Shown here one piece after another: positions 46,591 through 55,355 of a DNA stretch of 64,000 bases (positions are counted from its first letter, which is position 1; each line of letters opens with the position of its first letter). The position numbers and the translations under genes are program-made. Location: the NCBI RefSeq assembly GCF_023515955.1, contig NZ_CP097322.1:1612001-1676000 (forward strand). The letters run 5' to 3'. The DNA comes from Streptomyces sp. RerS4 (GTDB taxonomy: Bacteria > Actinomycetota > Actinomycetes > Streptomycetales > Streptomycetaceae). The notes under the pieces are model-generated. The model did not search any database. It saw nothing but the letters and a program-made list of their open reading frames with translations, and was not told where the DNA came from.

Positions 46591-46794
46591 GGAACGAGTC
46601 AAATCCGGATGGAGCGGACCGGCAACCGTGCGGTACCGCCACTCGGCCGAACGAACGAACCGAGCGGCGGCGCCCGGGGCGTAACCCCGGGAGCGGGCCG
46701 CGCGTTGTGGGGGTGTCGGCCGTGGCGGGGAAGACCCCCGAGCCCCCACCACGGCCGCAGACCTTCCTTCGTCCGGGCGCAGGGGCGTAGAGCC

Positions 46795-47844
46795 CTACGC
46801 CAGGCCCGCCAGTTCCAGGGCCTCCGTGCCCGCGCGCAGGGCCGCCAGGCGCTCGTCCCGGGTGAAGCCGGCCGGGGCGAGCGTGAGGGTGGTGACGCCG
46901 GCGTCCGCGTAGGCCCGCATCCCGTCCGCGATCCGCTCCACGGAGCCGAGCAGGGTGGTCGAGTCGATCAGCGAGTGCGGGACGGCGGCAGCCGCGCCCG
47001 TCTTGTCGCCGGCCAGGTAGCGGGTCTGGATCTCGGCGGCCTCCTTCTCGTACCCCATGCGCTGGGCGAGCTGGTTGTAGAAGTTCTGCTTGGCGCTGCC
47101 CATGCCGCCGACGTACAGGGCGGTGTACGGGCGGAACATGTCCGCGAGCCCGTTCACGTCCTCGCCGAGGGCCAGCGGCACGGTCGGGCAGACGTCGAAG
47201 CCGTCCATGGTCAGCCCGGCCTTCTCGCGGCCCGCGCGGATGTGCCGCAGGGCCGTCTCCTCCAGGTGCTCGGCGGCCGGGAAGATCAGCAGGGCGCCGT
47301 CGGCGATCTCGCCGGTCTGCTCCAGGTTCTTCGGCCCGATGGCGGCGATGTAGAGCGGGATGTGCTCGCGCTCCGGGTGCACGGTCAGCTTGAGCGGCTT
47401 GCCGGGGCCGCCGGGCAGCGGGAGCGTCCAGTGCGCGCCGTCGTAGGAGAGGCGCTCGCGGGTCATCGCCTTGCGGACGATCTCCACGTACTCACGGGTG
47501 CGCGCGAGGGGCTTGTCGAACTTGACGCCGTACCAGCCCTCGGAGACCTGCGGGCCGGAGACGCCGAGGCCCAGGCGGAAGCGGCCCTTGGTGAGAGAGT
47601 CGAGGGTGGCGGCCGTCATGGCGGTCATGGCCGGCTGACGGGCCGGGATCTGGAAGATAGCCGAGCCGACGTCGATGCGCTCGGTCTGGGCGGCGACCCA
47701 GGCGAGGACGGTGGCGGCGTCGGAGCCGTAGGCCTCGGCCGCCCAGCAGACGTCGTAGCCGAGGCGGTCCGCCTCCTGCGCGACGGCGAGGTTGTCGGCG
47801 TCCATGCCCGCACCCCAGTAGCCGAGATTGATACCGAGCCTCAT
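46795..47844 (-). CDS. LLM-class F420-dependent oxidoreductase
   Basis: 349-residue luciferase-like TIM barrel. N-terminus MRLGINLGYWGAGMDADNLA, then EADRLGYDVCWAAEAYGSDA, ERIDVGSAIFQIPARQPAMT and the F420/FMN-binding segment FRLGLGVSGPQVSEGWYGVK. F420 rather than flavin use is inferred from similarity to actinobacterial F420 enzymes. ATG 47844 follows AAGGGGAC. Divergent from the aldo/keto reductase with about 118 bases between. Substrate unknown. Confidence 0.9.
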   Translation of the reverse strand: MRLGINLGYWGAGMDADNLAVAQEADRLGYDVCWAAEAYGSDAATVLAWVAAQTERIDVGSAIFQIPARQPAMTAMTAATLDSLTKGRFRLGLGVSGPQVSEGWYGVKFDKPLARTREYVEIVRKAMTRERLSYDGAHWTLPLPGGPGKPLKLTVHPEREHIPLYIAAIGPKNLEQTGEIADGALLIFPAAEHLEETALRHIRAGREKAGLTMDGFDVCPTVPLALGEDVNGLADMFRPYTALYVGGMGSAKQNFYNQLAQRMGYEKEAAEIQTRYLAGDKTGAAAAVPHSLIDSTTLLGSVERIADGMRAYADAGVTTLTLAPAGFTRDERLAALRAGTEALELAGLA

Positions 47845-47962
47845 GTGTCGTCCCCTTACGATGCGGTTCACGCGGTGCGTTGTACCCGTGAGTAACGTGA
47901 GTCTGCGGGGACTGTAGCGCGCCCGACGGCGCCGCGTCAGTGCCCCAGTAGTCTCAGCGCTC

Positions 47963-48946
47963 ATGGAGCAGAGGCATCTCGGCCGCACCGGACTGCGCGT
48001 CTCCCGGATCGGCCTCGGCACCCTGACCTGGGGCCGCGACACCGGCGAGGAAGCCGCCGCCGAGCAGTTGAAGACGTTCTGGAACGCGGGGGGCACGCTC
48101 GTCGACACCGCCGACGTGTACGGCGGCGGCGAGGCCGAGTACCGGCTCGGGCAGCTGGTGGGCTCCCTCGTCCCGCGCCGGGACCTGGTCATCGCGACGA
48201 AGGCCGGCAGCGTGCCGGACCCCGACCGGCGGTTCAACGGCTCGCGCGGGTACCTGCTCGCCGCCCTCGACGACTCGCTCGACCGCCTCGGCACCGACCA
48301 CGTCGACCTGTGGCAGGTCCACGCGTTCGATCCGGCCACCCCGCTGGAGGAGACCCTCCAGGCGCTGGACCTCGCCGTCGCCAGCGGCCGGGCCCGCTAC
48401 GCCGGGGTGTCCAACTTCAGCGGCTGGCAACTGGCGAAGGCCGCCACCTGGCAGTTGGCCGCCCCCGGCACGCGGACGCGGCTCGCCTCGACGCAGATGG
48501 AGTACTCGCTCCTCCAACGCGGAGTGGAACGGGAGGTGCTGCCCGCCGCCCTCGACCTGGAGGTCGGGCTGCTGCCGTGCTCGCCGCTCGGGCGCGGGGT
48601 GCTCACCGGCAAGTACCGCGACGGCACGCCCGCCGACTCCCGGGGCGCGTCGGAATCCCTGGCCGCGCTCGTGGAGCCGTACCTGGACGAGGCCGCCGGG
48701 CGGATCGTGGACGCGGTGGTGACGGCCGCACAGGGCTTGGGCGTGACGCCGCTCCAGGTGGCCCTGGCGTGGATCCGGGACCGGCCGGGGGTGGTGGCGC
48801 CCATCGTCGGCGCCCGGACGTCCGCGCAGCTGGGGGAGGCGCTGTCGGTGGAGGCCCTTAGTCTTCCGGAGGAGATCTGCCGGGCTCTGGACGACGTGTC
48901 GGCGCCCGTGCACCGCTACCCCGATCAGGACTGGAGCACGTTGTGA
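47963..48946 (+). CDS. Aldo/keto reductase
   Basis: 327-residue TIM-barrel NADPH reductase. Catalytic Asp/Tyr/Lys/His tetrad: DTADVYGGGEAEYRLG (Asp, Tyr), VIATKAGSVPD (Lys), DLWQVHAFDPATPLEETLQA (His). Cofactor region VSNFSGWQLAKAATWQLA and VAPIVGARTSAQLGEAL. Full family length. The stop overlaps the following GTG start as GTGA, so the broken RecD-like gene is translationally coupled to it. Substrate not evident. Confidence 0.93.
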   Translation: MEQRHLGRTGLRVSRIGLGTLTWGRDTGEEAAAEQLKTFWNAGGTLVDTADVYGGGEAEYRLGQLVGSLVPRRDLVIATKAGSVPDPDRRFNGSRGYLLAALDDSLDRLGTDHVDLWQVHAFDPATPLEETLQALDLAVASGRARYAGVSNFSGWQLAKAATWQLAAPGTRTRLASTQMEYSLLQRGVEREVLPAALDLEVGLLPCSPLGRGVLTGKYRDGTPADSRGASESLAALVEPYLDEAAGRIVDAVVTAAQGLGVTPLQVALAWIRDRPGVVAPIVGARTSAQLGEALSVEALSLPEEICRALDDVSAPVHRYPDQDWSTL

Positions 48947-51287
48947 GTACGGACCCCGAGGCCACCGACCCGGCCGGCCCCACCGCCGCCCCCGAGGCGA
49001 TCGAGGGGCCCGAAGCAGCCGCCGCTCCACCCGGCCACGAAGCCCCGGAGACCCGGTCGCCCAACGCCCCAGCCCCGCAGGCCGAAGCGGAAGCGGAAGC
49101 CGCCGCCGACGACGCGGGGGCCGGGCCGGGCCGGGGCGAAGCCGCCGGCGACCAGGCAGCCGGGGCGGCCGACAGCGCGACCGGAACCGGCGAAGCGGAA
49201 GCCGGCGATGGCGAGGGGGAAGCCGGGCCGGGCCGGGGCGAAGCCGTGGGCAGCCAGGCGGCCGCAGCGGGCGAAGGCGAGGCGGGAGTCGGCGACGGGG
49301 AGGCCGGGGCGGGGCAGGGGGAGGCTGCCGGCGACCAGGCGGCTGGGCAGGCGGGGGTGAGTGAGGCGCAGGCCGAGTTGGCGGCGCAGCGGGTGGAGCG
49401 GGAGCGCATCGCGCGGCGGAAGGCCGAGCGGGAGGCTCCGGTCGAGGCGGGCGGGAAGCTCAGCGGCAAGGCCGCCGATCTGCTGGCCGCCGTACGGGCC
49501 GTGGAGGCCGGCGCGAAGCCGCCCGCCGTCTTCTTCGACGAGGCTCCGGCCACGCCCCGCAAGGCGGCCCCCGCTCCCCCACCGCCGCCCCGCCCGGCTG
49601 CCGCGCCGCCCGCCCCGGAGCCCTCCGAGGCAGAGGTGGCCGACGTACGGGCCGTCCTGGCCCGCGGTGGCGCCCCGAGGCGCTGGCCGCCCCGGCCGCG
49701 CTGGCGCTGGGCGAGGCGCCGCCGGGCGGCTCGCCGAGGACCCCTGGCAGCTGCTCGCGTTGCCCGGCGTGCGCCCCGCGCAGGCCGACGGCTTCGCGCA
49801 GGCCCTGCTGGGCCCCGAGGCCGGTCCCGCCGACGAGCGGCGCTCCGCCGCCCTGGTGACCTGGCTGCTCGCGCAGGCCGCCCTCAAGGGGCACACCGCC
49901 CTGGAGGCCCCGCTGTTGGAGAAGGCCCTGACCCAGTACGGCGTTCCGGCCCCCGCCGAGGCCCTGGAGGCGGCCATCGGCGACGGCGCGGTGCTCGTGT
50001 TCCACGAACCCCTCGGCGAGCCCGTCGGGGAGGACGAGGAGCAGCCCGTACGCCTCCTCGTGGGCCTGGAGGAGTACGCCCTGGCCGAGGAGAGCCTCGC
50101 CGACGGCCTGGCCCGGCTGTCCGCGACCTTCACCGGCGCGGCCGACCCGGGCGCGCCCGCCGCCACCGGCCCCGGCGCCGAACTGGCCCGCGCCGTCGCG
50201 GCCCACGGCCTGGTCCTGCACACCGGCGGCGAGGCCGCCCGCGCCGAACCCCTGGCCCTGGTGGCGGCGCCCGGGAGCGGGGCTGCGCGTCTGCGCGGCC
50301 GCGCACGTCGCCGCGCCGGGCGTCGTCACCGTCGCGGGGCTGCTCGCGGGCACGGAGGGGCCCGGCCGGGACGCCGAGGGCCGCTTCGACCTCGACCTCC
50401 TCGTCGTCCTGGACGCCCCGCAGCTCGACGTGGAGACGGCCGCGGCCCTGGTGGAGTCCGTACCGGACGGGGCCCGTCTGGTGCTCTCCGGCGACCCCGG
50501 GGTGCTCGGCTCGGCCGGGCCCGGCCGGGTGTTCGCCGATGTCCTGGCGGCCCGGACGCACCCGCAGGTGGTCTCGCGCACGCCCGACCCCGGCCCCCTC
50601 GGCGAACTGGTCTCGGGGATCGGGATCGGGGAGCTGAACCAGGTCGACGCCCCCGGCAAGGAGGTCGTCATCGTCCCGGTGCGGGACGCCGGCGAGGCCG
50701 TGCACCGCACGGTGCAGCTGGTCGCCGAGTCGGTGCCGCGCGCCTTCGGTATCGCCGCGGACGCCGTACGGGTGATCACCCCGGGCCACGGCGGTGCGGC
50801 GGGCACCCGGGCGCTGAACGCGGCCCTCAAGGAGCGGTTGAACCCCGGCCCCGGCCGGTTCGGCGGCTTCGACCCCGGCGACCTGGTGGTCCACGTACCC
50901 TCCCCCGGGCGGGCGCTGCCGGCCCGGGTGGTGTCGGCCGACGAGCGGGGTCTGCACCTGGAGGACGCGGCGGGCGCGCGGATGGTCGTGGCGCGGGAGC
51001 TGGTGGAGGCCCGGGTGCGGCACGGCCGGGCGCTGACCGCGCACCAGGCGGCCGGCGCGCGCTGGCCGGCGGTGGTGGTCGTCCTGCCGGGGGACGCGGC
51101 GCAGGCCCTGTCCCGGGACTGGGTGTACACGGCCTTCGGCCGGGCGCAGCGGCACCTGTCGGTGGTGCACGGCGTCGACCAGGCGCTCGCGCACGCGGTG
51201 GCCCAGGTGCCGCCGAAGCCGCGTACGACCCGCCTGACGGGCCTGCTGCGGGCCCTGGCGGCGGCGCAGCAGGAACCGCCCGCGTAG
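48943..51287 (+). pseudogene. RecD2-like helix-hairpin-helix protein, frame broken by several 1-base deletions
   Basis: Three frames must be joined. Frame 1 (48943-~49670) is an Ala/Glu/Gly-rich N-terminus ending EVADVRAVLARGGAP. Near 49670 and again near 49720 one base is missing, giving RLAEDPWQLLALPGVRPAQA in another frame, with helix-hairpin-helix-like repeats. Around 50265-50290 two more bases are lost before LDLLVVLDAPQLDVETAAAL, LVLSGDPGVLGSAGPGRVFA and HQAAGARWPAVVVVLPGDAA, which match RecD2 helicase domains. Walker A is absent and the Walker B DE is DA, so even intact it would be a degenerate ATPase. Deletions lie in G/C runs: true pseudogene or sequencing error. Confidence 0.75.
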
Positions 51288-51299
51288 GACGGACCGGTG

Positions 51300-51325
51300 G
51301 CCCCCGCCCGGCGGCGGGCGGGGGC
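51300..51325. terminator. Bidirectional terminator
   Basis: GCCCCCGCCCG / CGGGCGGGGGC, 11-bp stem and 4-base loop, between the stops of the RecD-like gene and the convergent acidic-protein gene. Confidence 0.75.
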
Positions 51326-51338
51326 GACGGGCTACCGC

Positions 51339-52013
51339 TCAGGCGGGGGTGAGCCCCGGCTCGGTGGTGTCCTCGACGTCCACGTCGTCGGCGTCGTCCT
51401 CGAAGAAGTCCGGCTCCTCGTCGTCGAAGACGGCGCTCACGTCGAAGCGGTGCAGGACGTCCTGCGGGTCGGTCTGCCCGAAGGGCGAGCCGAGCCACTC
51501 CCCGGGTTCGGCCATTTCCTCCAGGGCGGCGATCCACAGGGTGGAGTCGCCCTCGTCGAGGCCGAACTCCTTGTAGCGGGAGGCGATCTCGTCGGGCTCG
51601 TACTCCCCGAAGAGGACCCCGAGGGCTCCGGCGGTACCGCCGTCGTCGACGAGTTCGGCGTCACGGTCGTGCGCGGCGACGCGTTCGGCCTGGGCGATCA
51701 GTCGGGCCGGCTCCACGACGGCGTAGTCGCGGCGGATGAGCACGCTGAAGGCGGCGGGCTCGGCGGGACCGGTGTACGGGACGCCGTCCTCGGGGGTGGG
51801 GATCTCGAAGGGGGTGACCTCGTCGTAACGGTCGTAGAGGAGTTCGTCGTACTCCTCGGCGGCGGCGGCGAGTTCGTTGAAGGCGGCGTAGACGGCCGGA
51901 TCCTCGTCCCCGATCCTGCTCTCGACCGCGGCGAGGTGACGGTCGAGAGCGGCCTTGACCGCCTCGGCGGCGGCGCGTACCTCGGCAACAGTGGGCAGAG
52001 CGGCATCAGACAT
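51339..52013 (-). CDS. Acidic conserved hypothetical protein
   Basis: 224-residue, strongly acidic cytosolic protein. N-terminal helical region MSDAALPTVAEVRAAAEAVK and AAFNELAAAAEEYDELLYDR, middle VEPARLIAQAERVAAHDRDA, and an Asp/Glu-rich tail (FDDEEPDFFEDDADDVDVED). ATG 52013 is chosen over an upstream start 13 codons earlier. It is conserved upstream of the chaplin genes in Streptomyces. No catalytic motif or signal peptide visible; function not recognised. Confidence 0.78.
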   Translation of the reverse strand: MSDAALPTVAEVRAAAEAVKAALDRHLAAVESRIGDEDPAVYAAFNELAAAAEEYDELLYDRYDEVTPFEIPTPEDGVPYTGPAEPAAFSVLIRRDYAVVEPARLIAQAERVAAHDRDAELVDDGGTAGALGVLFGEYEPDEIASRYKEFGLDEGDSTLWIAALEEMAEPGEWLGSPFGQTDPQDVLHRFDVSAVFDDEEPDFFEDDADDVDVEDTTEPGLTPA

Positions 52014-52060
52014 AGTGCAGACGCTATCCGTAGCGGGGCTCTGCCCGCACAATAGATGCG

Positions 52061-52249
52061 ATGCCGGAATACGAATTCGTCGACGTGTACGTGCCTCGCG
52101 GTGTTCCCCGCCAGGAGGCGACCCGACTGTTGACCGACCATGCGGAGTACGGGCACTGGGAGCTCGACCGCCTCACCCTGCACCGGGACGGCAGCCGCCG
52201 CGTACGGTTGCGCCGCCGGATCATCCGCCAGGTCCGGGCGACGTGGTGA
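52061..52249 (+). CDS. DUF5703-family small basic protein
   Basis: 62-residue protein: MPEYEFVDVYVPRGVPRQEA, TRLLTDHAEYGHWELDRLTL, HRDGSRRVRLRRRIIRQVRA. Conserved across Streptomyces at this place beside the chaplins. A basic C-terminus suggests nucleic acid or membrane-surface binding, but no function is known. Divergent from the acidic protein gene across 47 bases, so the two promoters are close or shared. Confidence 0.85.
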   Translation: MPEYEFVDVYVPRGVPRQEATRLLTDHAEYGHWELDRLTLHRDGSRRVRLRRRIIRQVRATW

Positions 52250-52277
52250 CGCGGGCCCCGGCAGCCGGGACCCGCGT
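52249..52277. terminator. Bidirectional terminator between DUF5703 and long chaplin genes
   Basis: ACGCGGG and CCCGCGT outer arms with inner CCGG/CCGG pairs around a short loop, overlapping the DUF5703 stop. Convergent genes on both sides. Confidence 0.6.
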
Positions 52278-52289
52278 CGTGAGTCCGCG

Positions 52290-52994
52290 TCAGGCCGCTT
52301 GGCGGGCGCGGCGGTAGAGCACGGCTCCGGCCAGCAACAGGCCGCCCGCGAGCGGAATCCCGGCCGTCAGGGCGTCCCCGGCGCCGGTGGCTGCGAGGCT
52401 GGGTGCCTGGACGTCACCGCTCCGGCCCGTGTCGGGCGTGTGCCCGGCCGGGGTGGTGGGGGTGTGCGTGGCCGGGGTTGCCGGAGTGCTCGGGGTGGCC
52501 GGAGTCCCGGGTGTTCCGGGCGTGCCCGGCTTTCCCGGAGTCTGGCCGCCGCCGGGCTGCTGACCGCCCGGGGTGCCGGGCGTCTGACCGCCCGGCGTCT
52601 GACCGCCGGGGGTCTGACCACCGGGCGTCCCGGGGTTCTGTCCGCCCGGCGTGCCGGGGTTCTGGTTGCCCGGCGTTCCCGGCGTGCCCGGGTTCCCCGG
52701 CTGTTCCGGGTGGCCGGGGTGTTCCGGGTGACCCGGCTTGCCCGCGTCGTTGGCGCAGCTGTTGCCGAAGGCCGGGTTCAGCAGGCCGATCACGTCGATC
52801 GTGTTGCCGCAGACGTTCACCGGAGCGTTCACCGGTGCCTGCACGTTGTTCCCGGACAGCACGCCCGGTGAGTTCGCGGCCTGCCCGGAGGCGCCGGCGT
52901 CCGCCTGCGCCTGACCACCGGCCAGTGCGAGGACACCCCCCGCGGCCGCCATCGTGATCAGTGTCTTCCTCGTGACCTGAACCGGTCGTCGCAT
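52290..52994 (-). CDS. Long chaplin with single chaplin domain and LAXTG sortase motif
   Basis: 234-residue cell-wall protein. Signal peptide TRKTLITMAAAGGVLALAGG, then one chaplin domain at about residues 33-83 (SPGVLSGNNVQAPVNAPVNV, CGNTIDVIGLLNPAFGNSC with the two Cys). A long Pro/Gly/Thr/Gln linker with TPGGQ repeats follows, then SLAATGAGDA (LAATG sortase signal), a hydrophobic span and RRARQAA. S. coelicolor long chaplins have two chaplin domains; this has one. Anchored to peptidoglycan by sortase E, it helps build the hydrophobic aerial sheath. ATG 52994. Confidence 0.92.
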   Translation of the reverse strand: MRRPVQVTRKTLITMAAAGGVLALAGGQAQADAGASGQAANSPGVLSGNNVQAPVNAPVNVCGNTIDVIGLLNPAFGNSCANDAGKPGHPEHPGHPEQPGNPGTPGTPGNQNPGTPGGQNPGTPGGQTPGGQTPGGQTPGTPGGQQPGGGQTPGKPGTPGTPGTPATPSTPATPATHTPTTPAGHTPDTGRSGDVQAPSLAATGAGDALTAGIPLAGGLLLAGAVLYRRARQAA

Positions 52995-53083
52995 CTGTAC
53001 TCGTCCCCTGGTGTGTGCGGGTTTCGGCCAGGCTCCCCTGCCTGATGTGCCGAAAAGTGAGATTCCGGGCCCGAAAGCCCGGC

Positions 53084-53115
53084 GGCCCCGGAACGCTGGA
53101 ATGCGTCCCGGGGCC
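53084..53115 (-). terminator. Terminator after chpH
   Basis: GGCCCCGGAACGC / GCGTCCCGGGGCC (12 of 13 paired) with a 6-base loop, 17 bases beyond chpH. A second small hairpin, CCGGGC-ccgaaa-GCCCGG, follows at 53065-53082. Confidence 0.75.
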
Positions 53116-53131
53116 AGAACTTTCCGTCGCG

Positions 53132-53365
53132 TCAGGCGTTGACGCAGGTGTTGCCGAAGGCCGGGTTCAGCAGGCCGATCACGCTGACCGTGTTGCCGCA
53201 GGCGTTGATCGGGACGTGGACCGGAACCTGGACCAGGTTGCCGGACAGGACGCCGGGGGAGCCGATGGCCGCACCCTGGGCACCGGCGTCGGCGACGGCC
53301 AGACCCGCACCCGCGAGAACCAGACCACCGGTGGCAGCCGCAGCGGCGACAACCTTCTTGAGCAT
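53132..53365 (-). CDS. chpH: Short chaplin ChpH
   Basis: 77-residue secreted amyloid-forming surfactant. Signal peptide KKVVAAAAATGGLVLAGAGL cleaved near AVA-DAGAQ, leaving one chaplin domain of about 50 residues: IGSPGVLSGNLVQVPVHVPI and NACGNTVSVIGLLNPAFGNT with two Cys. Placed directly upstream of a long chaplin, as S. coelicolor chpH lies beside chpC. AGGAGG ends six bases before ATG 53365. It coats emerging aerial hyphae and lowers surface tension. Expected to be developmentally controlled. Confidence 0.94.
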   Translation of the reverse strand: MLKKVVAAAAATGGLVLAGAGLAVADAGAQGAAIGSPGVLSGNLVQVPVHVPINACGNTVSVIGLLNPAFGNTCVNA

Positions 53366-53384
53366 TGTTCCTCCTAGTAGGCAA

Positions 53385-53409
53385 GTGCGGTCCCAGCCGC
53401 GGACCGCAC
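53385..53409. promoter_or_regulatory. Inverted repeat in chpH leader
   Basis: GTGCGGTCC and GGACCGCAC, 9-bp perfect arms with a 7-base spacer, 20-44 bases upstream of the chpH start. Could be an operator or an mRNA structure controlling access to the leader. Confidence 0.5.
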
Positions 53410-53502
53410 CACCTGTAACGAGGAGGGTTCACCAGGGCTACGAGCGTATGAGCGCATTCACTCTTCTCAGTGGAATGCGCACACCTTCGCGATTCTTCGG
53501 CG

Positions 53503-54828
53503 TTACGCCTCGTCGATGAATCGATCGAGCACGCGAACGCCGAACTTCAGGCCCTCGACCGGGACGCGCTCGTCTACTCCGTGGAACATGCCCGCGAAGT
53601 CGAGTTCCGGGGGCAGTTGGAGCGGGGCGAAGCCGAAGCAGCGGATGCCGAGGTCGTCGAAGGACTTCGCGTCGGTGCCGCCGGACAGCATGTACGGCAC
53701 GGCCCGCGCGATGGGGTCCTCCGCCTTCAGGGCGCCCTGCATGGCATCGACCAAACGGCCGTCGAAGTCCGTCTCCAGGGCCTTGTCCCCGTGGACGTCC
53801 TCGCGCTTCACGCGCGGGCCGAGGATCCGGTCGAGGTCGGCGAAGAACTCGTCCTCGTAGCCCGGCAGGAAGCGTCCGTCGACGTGCGCCGTGGCCTGGC
53901 CGGGGATGACGTTGACCTTGTAGCCGGCGCCGAGCATGGTCGGGGCGGCGGAGTTGCGCAGCGTCGCGCCGACCATCTTGGCGATGCCGCCGAGCTTGGC
54001 GAGCGTGGCGTCCATGTCGTCGGGGTCGAGCGGGGTTCCGAGCGCGTCGGAGAGTTCATCGAGGAAGGACCGTACGGTCTTGGTCACGCGCACCGGCCAC
54101 TGGTGGCGGCCGAGGCGGCCGACGGCCTCGCACAGCTCGGTGATGGCGTTGTCGTTGTTCGTCATGGAGCCGTGGCCCGCGGTGCCCTCCACCGTGAGGC
54201 GCATCCAGTGCATGCCCTTCTGGGCGGTCTCCACGAGGTAGAGGCGCAGGTTCTCGTTGACCGTGAAGGAGAAGCCGCCGACCTCGCCGATGGCCTCGGT
54301 GACGCCCTCGAAGAGGCCGGGGTGCTTGTCGACGAGGTGGCGGGCGCCGTAGACGCCGCCGGCCTCCTCGTCGGCCAGGAAGGCCAGCACGATGTCGCGG
54401 GGAGGCTTGCGCCCGCTGCGCATGCGGTCGCGTACGACGGCCAGCGTCATCGCGTCCATGTCCTTCATGTCGACGGCGCCGCGGCCCCACACGCAACCGT
54501 CGGCGATCTCGCCCGAGAAGGGGTCGTAGGTCCAGTCGGCGGCGTTGGCCGGAACCACGTCGGTGTGGCCGTGGATCAGCAGCGCCGGGCGGGAGGGGTC
54601 CTCACCCTCGATGCGCGCCACCGTCGAGGCGCGGCCCTTGTGCGATTCGAAGATCTGCGGCTCCAGCCCGACCTCGGCGAGCTTCTCCGCGACCCACTCG
54701 GCCGCCTTGCGTTCGCCGGGGCCCGAGTGGTCCCCGTAGTTGCTGGTGTCGATCCGGATGAGGTCCCGGCAGAGGTCGACGACCTCGTCCTGGCCGGAGA
54801 TGCCCTTGCCCGCGCCTGTTGAGCTCAC
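53503..54828 (-). CDS. M20-family metallopeptidase
   Basis: 441-residue di-zinc peptidase/deacylase. Metal site: ALLIHGHTDVVPANAADWTY (His, Asp), GRGAVDMKDMDAMTLAVVRD (bridging Asp), FLADEEAGGVYGARH (catalytic Glu and ligand Glu), and the dimerisation domain from about residue 190 (GMHWMRLTVEGTAGHGSMTN). Full-length family member. GTG 54828 follows GGAGGAA; the long upstream frame is unconserved. Acts on small peptides or acyl-amino acids in the cytoplasm; exact substrate not evident. Confidence 0.92.
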   Translation of the reverse strand: MSSTGAGKGISGQDEVVDLCRDLIRIDTSNYGDHSGPGERKAAEWVAEKLAEVGLEPQIFESHKGRASTVARIEGEDPSRPALLIHGHTDVVPANAADWTYDPFSGEIADGCVWGRGAVDMKDMDAMTLAVVRDRMRSGRKPPRDIVLAFLADEEAGGVYGARHLVDKHPGLFEGVTEAIGEVGGFSFTVNENLRLYLVETAQKGMHWMRLTVEGTAGHGSMTNNDNAITELCEAVGRLGRHQWPVRVTKTVRSFLDELSDALGTPLDPDDMDATLAKLGGIAKMVGATLRNSAAPTMLGAGYKVNVIPGQATAHVDGRFLPGYEDEFFADLDRILGPRVKREDVHGDKALETDFDGRLVDAMQGALKAEDPIARAVPYMLSGGTDAKSFDDLGIRCFGFAPLQLPPELDFAGMFHGVDERVPVEGLKFGVRVLDRFIDEA

Positions 54829-54999
54829 GCTGCTTCCTCCCACTGATCGGTACCGGCTGCCTGCCCTCCATCCTCGCGCGCCGGGCCCGTCTCCCCAAGG
54901 CCGAACGCCGGCCACCGGGGGGTGTGATCGAGGACCCCGAGTGTTTGGTAATGTTTTCCACGTCGCGGCGGCCCGGAAGGGACGCGAGAGACACACCCG

Positions 55000-55084
55000 G
55001 TCCGGGTGGCGGAATGGCAGACGCGCTAGCTTGAGGTGCTAGTGCCCTTTATCGGGCGTGGGGGTTCAAGTCCCCCCTCGGACA
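55000..55084 (+). tRNA. tRNA-Leu(GAG), copy 1
   Basis: 85 nt class II tRNA. Acceptor GTCCGGG pairs with CTCGGAC (one G-T), followed by discriminator A; no encoded CCA. Anticodon stem CTAGC/GCTAG encloses TTGAGGT, giving anticodon GAG (reads CUC, CUU). Variable arm TGCCCTTTATCGGGCG and T-arm GGGGG-TTCAAGT-CCCCC are well formed. Confidence 0.96.
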
Positions 55085-55101
55085 CAGCAAGGCAACACGA
55101 G

Positions 55102-55127
55102 AAGGACCCCGCTTCGGCGGGGTCCTT
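55102..55127 (+). terminator. Terminator of tRNA-Leu copy 1
   Basis: AAGGACCCCGC-TTCG-GCGGGGTCCTT, 11-bp stem with a stable UUCG loop, 17 bases after the tRNA. Confidence 0.88.
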
Positions 55128-55227
55128 CCTCGTTTCCCCCCGACACCCGGCGTGACGGCGGACCTGGAATGTTTGGTAATGTTTCCCTCGTCGCAACGGC
55201 CCGGAAGGGACGCGAGAGACACACCCG

Positions 55228-55312
55228 GTCCGGGTGGCGGAATGGCAGACGCGCTAGCTTGAGGTGCTAGTGCCCTTTATCGGGCGTGGGGGTTCAAGTC
55301 CCCCCTCGGACA
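55228..55312 (+). tRNA. tRNA-Leu(GAG), copy 2
   Basis: Identical in sequence to the copy 228 bases upstream, with its own promoter-like region and terminator, so it is an independent gene and not a processed partner. Anticodon GAG, discriminator A. Confidence 0.96.
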
Positions 55313-55329
55313 CAGCAAGGCAACACGAG

Positions 55330-55355
55330 AAGGACCCCGCTTCGGCGGGGTCCTT
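55330..55355 (+). terminator. Terminator of tRNA-Leu copy 2
   Basis: Same UUCG-loop hairpin as after copy 1, followed here by CTTCGTTCC. Confidence 0.88.

Noticed and set aside
46655..46765. Weak hairpins downstream of the F420 oxidoreductase gene
   Set aside because: Stems of 7-9 bp with long loops; not convincing terminators in this composition.
49460..51130. Minus-strand frame opposite the broken RecD-like gene
   Set aside because: Pro/Arg/Ser-rich shadow; the plus-strand pieces match helicase motifs.
52530..52700. Tandem GGxGT repeats as a CRISPR-like or satellite repeat
   Set aside because: These encode the TPGGQ linker of the long chaplin and keep the reading frame.
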